The notes under the pieces are model-generated. The model was not told the DNA's origin. It did no database searches and saw nothing but the letters and a program-made list of their open reading frames with translations. Shown one piece after another: positions 59,537 to 64,000 of a DNA stretch of 64,000 nucleotides (position 1 is the first letter of the stretch; the number at the start of each line of letters is the position of its first letter). Location of the stretch: positions 1-64,000 of the forward strand of contig NZ_JAGHQW010000009.1 of NCBI RefSeq assembly GCF_017744115.1, written 5' to 3'. Position numbers and translations under genes: made by a program. This DNA comes from Salinisphaera sp. G21_0 (GTDB lineage: Bacteria; Pseudomonadota; Gammaproteobacteria; Pseudomonadales; Endozoicomonadaceae).

Positions 59537-61687
59537 TCAGCCTGACACAACCAGACGCTGCCACAACCCACATACGACTTTTGAAATATGATGCGCCAGT
59601 AATGGCGGCACTGCATTTCCTACCTGGGTTCTCTGCTGAGTAGCTCCCCCTTCAAAGAAATAATTATCAGGAAAAGTCTGAAGCCGAGCAGCCTCTCTGA
59701 CAGTGAGACTTCGACACTGAACAGGATCGGGATGGATATAATAGTGACCATCCTTTGATAAATGGCAGGTCACAGTCGTTGAAGGGCTTTCAGCTCTCTG
59801 AACCTTAAACCTGTCAACAAAAGACTGAGTATTTTGATGATCCGGATCAAGCTCTACCTGCTTCAACTGTTTGATGGATATCCTGTCATAAATTCCAGCT
59901 TCTTTTTTCAGGAAGTCTTTCACATTATTTACACGGGCCTTTTCCAGAACCCAGCCCGGAATCCCTTTGCCAAACTCCTGCTCAAGCTCTTTATACACTT
60001 TTGCATAACAGGCTGCATAAACGTAACGAGCCAGGTCGGTATCCATATGACCGCGGGGAAAATGGTTCAGCTCAGGAAGGCCGTCCGACTTGTTTTTATA
60101 CCAGGACTTGAGAGCCTCTGAATCTGGCTGATCATTCTCCCACCGGTAGTACTCACCCAACTCTTCAAGAGAGTCAACTTTAGCCAAGATGCTCCGAATG
60201 GTGTCATCAACATCCTTCAGTACTGTTCTGATCCTTGCGTTAAAAAGACCATCAATGAATGGCTCAGCCCCATCACTCTGCAGAAGATCCTCAGATTCAA
60301 ATTTGCGTCTGATTGCAGTGAGGCACTGCTGCAATTGCTCATTCCATTCACCTTCAGGCAAATCCATGGTGGATAAATGCCTGTCCAAAGCGTGAACAAC
60401 ATCCCCAATCAGAAAATGAATGTTTTTTTTCCACTCCGACTCAGCTTTGGCTGACGGCACAATTATACGACGACGCACGTCTGTATTGATAGAGCTCAAT
60501 GTGCTGAACAGGGGCTGCAAATCACTTATTGCTGTTCCAACACTCACATTTTTCGGGACGTCAGTGGGTAGCTTTATACTCTGAAGCACAGCTTCCAAAG
60601 AAACATCTTTCAACAGATCAGATCTTATCCCAAGAAGAATCACCCTGTCCCTGTGTTGAGGAACACCATAATCGGATGCTCTCAGAATAAATCTTTTAGG
60701 GGCCAGCGTATCCAGCTGGCACTTATCGCCTGCGTAATAACATTCACTCCCGGCAGCCAGAGAGGCAATCACATACTTCTTTCCGGTATTGGTGTGCACA
60801 CCCTTACCGAGCGCCAGTGCAGGGTCATGGAGTTCAGAAACCACTCGTTTCCATACAGGCTCTTTCGTTCCGTCTTCATTGGTAAACTGAGCAGACAGCA
60901 TCCCCCGGACATTCTCCATAACAAAAAATGCCGGTTTATTTGCCTCCAGAACCCTCAGATATTCTTTATAAAGAGTTGCCCGGGGGTCTTTATCAAAAAT
61001 GTATTGCCCCGTCTCATTACAGACGTACTGTTTCAGATCATTCCTGCTTCGCCTTGAACGACCTGCATTAGAATATGCCTGACATGGAGGACCACCGACC
61101 AGAATAAACTCACTTTCAGCGCCCGACTTACGGTTAAACCCTTCCATTGCATCACGAATAACAGGGCTGATGTTGCCTGATTTTTCTGGCACCTCATCTC
61201 CGCCCAGCTCAAACTGCAGGACATCATTTCTTGCGTAAAGGGCCGCAGCCAGAATATCGCTTAACTCATCAGAATATTCAGAGGCAAAAACTTGCCAGTC
61301 TCCATTTAGGCTGGATGCAATAACGTTCTCAAACATCTGAACACTGTCGGCTTTTGGAATATCAGCATGTAGAACATTATGAAGAATCAGTGAAGGTGAC
61401 TGACGGACACCACTGGATCTGTCAGCCACATAATCAATATACACCCTGGGCGGAGCTGGTCGTTTCAATGTGTAAACAAACCAGCGCAGGAAGGCTCTCA
61501 ACCTCAACGTGGTAAATGCTGACTTTTCTTTCTCAGCGGAGAGTATACTTTTGAAAGGATAAATATCACCGCAATCGCCTGATGAAAGAGTGTATGAAGA
61601 AAAACCTTCACTCAATCCGCCAGGCCCTGCAAAAATATCCACAAATGGTATTTTCTGATGCATGTCAGTCCATAACTCAAAAATCAT
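59537..61687 (-). CDS. DNA (cytosine-5-)-methyltransferase (716 aa)
   Basis: This enzyme methylates C5 of cytosine with SAM. Motif I is FVDIFAGPGGLSEGF, motif IV with the catalytic cysteine is GGPPCQAYSN, motif VI is FVMENVRGML, motif VIII is PQHRDRVILLG, and motifs IX-X are TVREAARLQTFPDNY and QVGNAVPPLLA. At 716 residues it is long for the family. The extra length lies between motif I and IV and in the target-recognition region. The start could instead be the ATG eight codons in (61663). It is encoded just upstream of the WYL regulator on the same strand but separated by 109 bp and an operator. It diverges from vsr across 35 bp. It may protect host DNA from the neighbouring nuclease system. 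Confidence 0.9.
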   Translation of the reverse strand: MIFELWTDMHQKIPFVDIFAGPGGLSEGFSSYTLSSGDCGDIYPFKSILSAEKEKSAFTTLRLRAFLRWFVYTLKRPAPPRVYIDYVADRSSGVRQSPSLILHNVLHADIPKADSVQMFENVIASSLNGDWQVFASEYSDELSDILAAALYARNDVLQFELGGDEVPEKSGNISPVIRDAMEGFNRKSGAESEFILVGGPPCQAYSNAGRSRRSRNDLKQYVCNETGQYIFDKDPRATLYKEYLRVLEANKPAFFVMENVRGMLSAQFTNEDGTKEPVWKRVVSELHDPALALGKGVHTNTGKKYVIASLAAGSECYYAGDKCQLDTLAPKRFILRASDYGVPQHRDRVILLGIRSDLLKDVSLEAVLQSIKLPTDVPKNVSVGTAISDLQPLFSTLSSINTDVRRRIIVPSAKAESEWKKNIHFLIGDVVHALDRHLSTMDLPEGEWNEQLQQCLTAIRRKFESEDLLQSDGAEPFIDGLFNARIRTVLKDVDDTIRSILAKVDSLEELGEYYRWENDQPDSEALKSWYKNKSDGLPELNHFPRGHMDTDLARYVYAACYAKVYKELEQEFGKGIPGWVLEKARVNNVKDFLKKEAGIYDRISIKQLKQVELDPDHQNTQSFVDRFKVQRAESPSTTVTCHLSKDGHYYIHPDPVQCRSLTVREAARLQTFPDNYFFEGGATQQRTQVGNAVPPLLAHHISKVVCGLWQRLVVSG

Positions 61688-61722
61688 AACCGCCAGGATA
61701 CCAGGTTAGAGGTAACGTGGAA
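61688..61722. promoter_or_regulatory. Divergent methyltransferase/vsr intergenic region with two CCAGG sites
   Basis: This 35-bp gap separates the methyltransferase and vsr starts. It contains CCAGG at 61693-61697 and 61701-61705 and the vsr ribosome-binding site AGAGG at 61708-61712. No clear promoter hexamers fit in the gap, so promoters must lie partly within the coding ends. Confidence 0.4.
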
Positions 61723-62169
61723 ATGGTAGATATACTGGATAGCCTTTCCCGATCCCGAAATATGGCAAAAATCAAAAGCAAAGATACTAAGCCAGAGATG
61801 ATTATCAGGAAGTATCTGCATGCAAAGGGCCTTCGATACAGACTTCATGATAAGCAGCTCCCAGGAAAACCCGACATTGTACTGCCAAGATTCAAAACAG
61901 TAATTTTCGTACATGGCTGCTTCTGGCACAGGCATGAAAATTGCCGTTTGGCTTACACCCCGAAAACCCGCTGTGATTTCTGGAACAAAAAATTTGAAGC
62001 CAATATAAAACGAGACCGGTTTGTTATCGCAACTCTGATAGAGAAAGGCTGGAGAATCATTATTGTCTGGGAGTGTGCTATACGCTCAAAGTCAAGGGAT
62101 GAATACCTTATGCAAACTTATAATGAAATCTTCTCTGATCAACAAATAACGCACATACAGGATATGTGA
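61723..62169 (+). CDS. vsr: Very short patch repair (Vsr) mismatch endonuclease (148 aa)
   Basis: Vsr nicks DNA 5' of the T in T:G mismatches produced by deamination of 5-methylcytosine, protecting sites methylated by a partner Dcm-type enzyme. The family motifs are complete: SRNMAKIKSKDTKPE near the N-terminus, LPGKPDIVLPR with the metal-binding aspartate, FVHGCFWHRHENC with the zinc ligands, and WECAIRSKS near the end. The ATG at 61723 is ten bases from AGAGG; a GTG at 61717 is too close. It diverges from the cytosine methyltransferase, its expected partner. The stop codon TGA coincides with the TG-end of an IS21 remnant, so the extreme C-terminus may be altered. Confidence 0.93.
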   Translation: MVDILDSLSRSRNMAKIKSKDTKPEMIIRKYLHAKGLRYRLHDKQLPGKPDIVLPRFKTVIFVHGCFWHRHENCRLAYTPKTRCDFWNKKFEANIKRDRFVIATLIEKGWRIIIVWECAIRSKSRDEYLMQTYNEIFSDQQITHIQDM

Positions 62170-62465
62170 TGCGCATTCCGGAGCATTCGGCCACCCTCCA
62201 TCGGAGCACAGCGATGCATCGGTTTGCAGCTTAGAACGTATGTTCGGACTTCGCCAGTTTTGCTTGTTTCGTTCGCGGTGACTCACCCTTCAGAGGAACG
62301 CGGTGAGCGTTATGAACCAGCTGGTCCAGATTCGCATCTGCCAGTGTCGAATCACCGTTCAGTTCATGCCAGTGATCAACCGGCATCTGGCTGGTAATCA
62401 GGGTGCTCTTCAGGTTATGCCGGTCTTCAACCAGCTCCAGCAAGTCACGCCTCTGATTCTTGTTT
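62167..62465 (-). pseudogene. istB: IS21-family remnant with C-terminal fragment of IstB
   Basis: The minus-strand frame reads [35 protein letters not shown] and [14 protein letters not shown], the C-terminal part of the IstB helper ATPase of IS21 elements. The Walker motifs and all of IstA are missing. The terminal sequence TGATGCGCATTCCGGAGC at 62167 resembles the end of an IS21-family element, abutting vsr. The other boundary lies near 62465, next to a GGGGGC/GCCCCC hairpin (62468-62483). Confidence 0.8.
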
Positions 62466-62551
62466 AAGGGGGCCTCAGCCCCCAGTCATCCAGCTATCTC
62501 TTAGTCACAAATTCTATATTTGACTTACCTTTTCTGAGATAGGTCAAGACC

Positions 62552-62836
62552 ATGCTTCCACCACTGCCTCCTCAGCAATGGGCTGAACATACTTTTAAGT
62601 ACTCAGACTTAGATGATAAACGTCGTACAAAAAGATTAACTCTTGTAGCCGCTGAATTGGCTGCCCACACGGGTTCATCTTTAGCCTCCTCTTCTTTTTG
62701 AAGCTTTGGCTGAAGAGCCTGCCTTGGGAGCTTACACGATTAAGGTGCCTCAGCGTGGTGGGCGAAATGCCCGTAAAGCACGCAAAGTAACTCTGGAAGT
62801 GAACAAGAAAACCGCTACGATTCAATCACCCTTGTT
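62552..62836 (+). pseudogene. IS4-family transposase remnant
   Basis: The ATG at 62552 opens a 49-residue frame with QQWAEHTFKYSDLDDKRRTK, the N-terminal DNA-binding domain of IS4/Tn5-like transposases, ending in TGA at 62699-62701. A second frame directly afterwards carries GAYTIKVPQRGGRNARKARK, a segment from deep in the same protein family. The central catalytic domain between them has been deleted. A 7-bp inverted repeat, CTATCTC (62494-62500) with GAGATAG (62536-62542), lies just upstream. Confidence 0.75.
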
Positions 62837-62840
62837 GGCC

Positions 62841-63270
62841 ATGGCCAGGAAAAGCCGCCGGTACGAATGGTTGAAAGATGCTGATTCCATTGCCTTGCAG
62901 CAGGCCATCATTAATCTGGATAGGGCATTTCAGAACTTCTTTAGCCCCAAACTTGAAGCTGGTAAGCCTCGCTTCAAATCCAAACATGGTCAAGAACAGA
63001 CGACTGGCCTAAGCTATCTCTGATGCCGGATGGTCATCGCTGATCCCAAGCTGGAGTACAAGGCAAAGCAGACAGGAAAACACCAGGTCAAGATTGACCA
63101 GTGGTTTCCATCGTCAAAAACCTGTTCTTGCTGTGGCCAGAAACGAAATGAGATGCCATTGAAAGTCCGGTCATGGTTCTGTTCCTGTGGAGCAATCCAC
63201 GACAGGGATATTAACGCTGCCGGAAACATTCGACAGCAAGGCATCCTGAGATTAAAGGCGGAAGGGCAGT
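62841..63270 (+). pseudogene. tnpB: TnpB (IS200/IS605-family OrfB) remnant
   Basis: The first part (62841 to a stop at 63023) reads RYEWLKDADSIALQQAIINL and LEAGKPRFKSKH, the N-terminal part of TnpB. After an internal deletion, shifted frames give AISDAGW, KLEYKAKQTGKH, then WFPSSKTCSCCGQKRN and CGAIHDRDINAAGNI, the zinc finger and RuvC III end. Two-thirds of the RNA-guided nuclease is therefore missing and it cannot be active. A CCCGCC/GGCGGG hairpin at 63293-63306 may be left from the element's right end. Confidence 0.82.
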
Positions 63271-63372
63271 CTATTCTCGGACAGCCTCCTGGCCCGCCAG
63301 GGCGGGTAATGTCACCCTCAAGCCTGCCTCCATTCTTCAACATTCCTTTCTCTCGTCCAGGTTGGTTCCATT

Positions 63373-64000
63373 ATGTATAAATTCATATGTCACCTCGCCT
63401 GCCTTTTTCTCTCTCTCCTTATTCTTCAAGACAGTAGCGCCAACGTCATTCTTCATGCTTTCAACTGGAAGTACTCGGAAGTCAGCGAAAAAGCTGATGA
63501 GCTAAGTAAGCTGGGCTACCAGATGGTCCTGGTATCCCCGCCACTGAAAAGCACCGGTGAAGAATGGTGGGCTCGTTACCAGCCCCAGGACTATCGTGTG
63601 ATAGAAAACCCTTTGGGGGACACCAATGACTTCAGGCAAATGCTTAATACCCTTAAACAGTATGGTGTGGTCGTATATGCCGACATCGTCCTGAATCACA
63701 TGGCCAACGAAGCTTATGAACGGGATGATCTTAATTTTCCCGGGCAAAAAATCCTTGCACAATACGCAGCCAGCCCCACAAAGTACTCCTCCCTGCGGCT
63801 TTTTGGTGACCTGGGCAAGAACCTCTTCTCTGCCTCGGACTTCAATCCTGCAACCTGCATCAATAACTATAACTCGACTTATGAGGTTCAAAACTGGCGG
63901 CTTTGTGGCGCTCCCCCGGATACCGGTCTGCCGGACCTGGTTAACAATGACTGGGTTGTTGAACAGCAACAAAAGTATCTTCGGAGTTTGCGTGACATGG
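63373..64000 (+). CDS. Secreted alpha-amylase (GH13), N-terminal part, cut by window edge
   Basis: A signal peptide (FICHLACLFLSLLILQDSSA) is followed by NVILHAFNWKYSEVSEKADE and a GH13 TIM-barrel start. GYQMVLVSPPLKS, WWARYQPQDYRVIENPLGD and VVVYADIVLNHMANE follow; the last contains conserved region I (DxxxNH). The enzyme would hydrolyse alpha-1,4-glucan links in starch or glycogen outside the cytoplasm. The catalytic Asp and Glu lie beyond the window. The frame is open to the last base, 209 codons in. The start is the first ATG after the IS debris and has only a weak AGG upstream. Confidence 0.88.
   Translation, partial: MYKFICHLACLFLSLLILQDSSANVILHAFNWKYSEVSEKADELSKLGYQMVLVSPPLKSTGEEWWARYQPQDYRVIENPLGDTNDFRQMLNTLKQYGVVVYADIVLNHMANEAYERDDLNFPGQKILAQYAASPTKYSSLRLFGDLGKNLFSASDFNPATCINNYNSTYEVQNWRLCGAPPDTGLPDLVNNDWVVEQQQKYLRSLRDM

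Noticed and set aside
62841-63380. Functional TnpB RNA-guided nuclease
   Set aside because: The middle of the protein is deleted and at least two frameshifts separate the zinc-finger end from the N-terminal part.
1-64000. CRISPR arrays, rRNA and complete tRNA genes
   Set aside because: No regularly spaced short repeats and no complete cloverleaf or rRNA signature were found by eye.

Overview
The window looks like a chromosomal segment of a host-associated marine gammaproteobacterium. The gene families (ankyrin proteins, a giant LEPR-XLL/RTX surface protein, many decayed insertion sequences, RecD2 and SNF2 helicases) and the moderate GC content would fit Endozoicomonas or a close relative. 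That assignment is inference from gene content; there is no rRNA or tRNA gene in the window to test it.

Layout. 1-890: the 3' end of an IS3-type transposase, the remains of a gene it appears to have interrupted, and a probable 5' fragment of a group II intron. 890-8796: a SWIM-SNF2 helicase (minus), RecD2 helicase (plus) and an unrecognised 684-residue protein (minus). 8797-12289: a mobile-looking stretch with a dispersed 158-bp repeat, a small protein with a pertussis-toxin-like ADP-ribosyltransferase motif, an Asp/Glu racemase, an unknown protein, and a 174-bp MITE with clean 10-bp target duplications.

12290-46671: a divergent locus devoted to one gigantic protein. On the minus strand, four overlapping or abutting genes run GAF-HlyD adaptor, PqqD-M50 protease-HlyD fusion, a shortened SecA paralogue and a periplasmic adaptor. 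On the plus strand come a TolC-family channel, a SapC-family protein and one 25-kb gene for an 8332-residue LEPR-XLL protein with RTX repeats. No ABC transporter is present, so the only ATPase of the locus is the SecA-like protein. I read this as a dedicated export machine unlike textbook type I secretion; it is the best candidate for an undescribed system here.

46672-48399: a second copy of the dispersed repeat carrying a terminator, then an ankyrin protein. 48400-62169: a defence island on the minus strand: WYL regulator, ankyrin-sigma70 fusion, MutL/MORC-like ATPase, Z1 helicase, PD-(D/E)XK protein (DUF4420-like) and AIPR protein. The genes are coupled and end at a terminator. This matches what I recall as the MZA type of anti-phage system, here with an ankyrin-armed sigma factor and preceded by a cytosine methyltransferase and a divergent Vsr endonuclease. 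62167-63372: a graveyard of IS21, IS4 and TnpB fragments. 63373-64000: the start of a secreted alpha-amylase running off the window.
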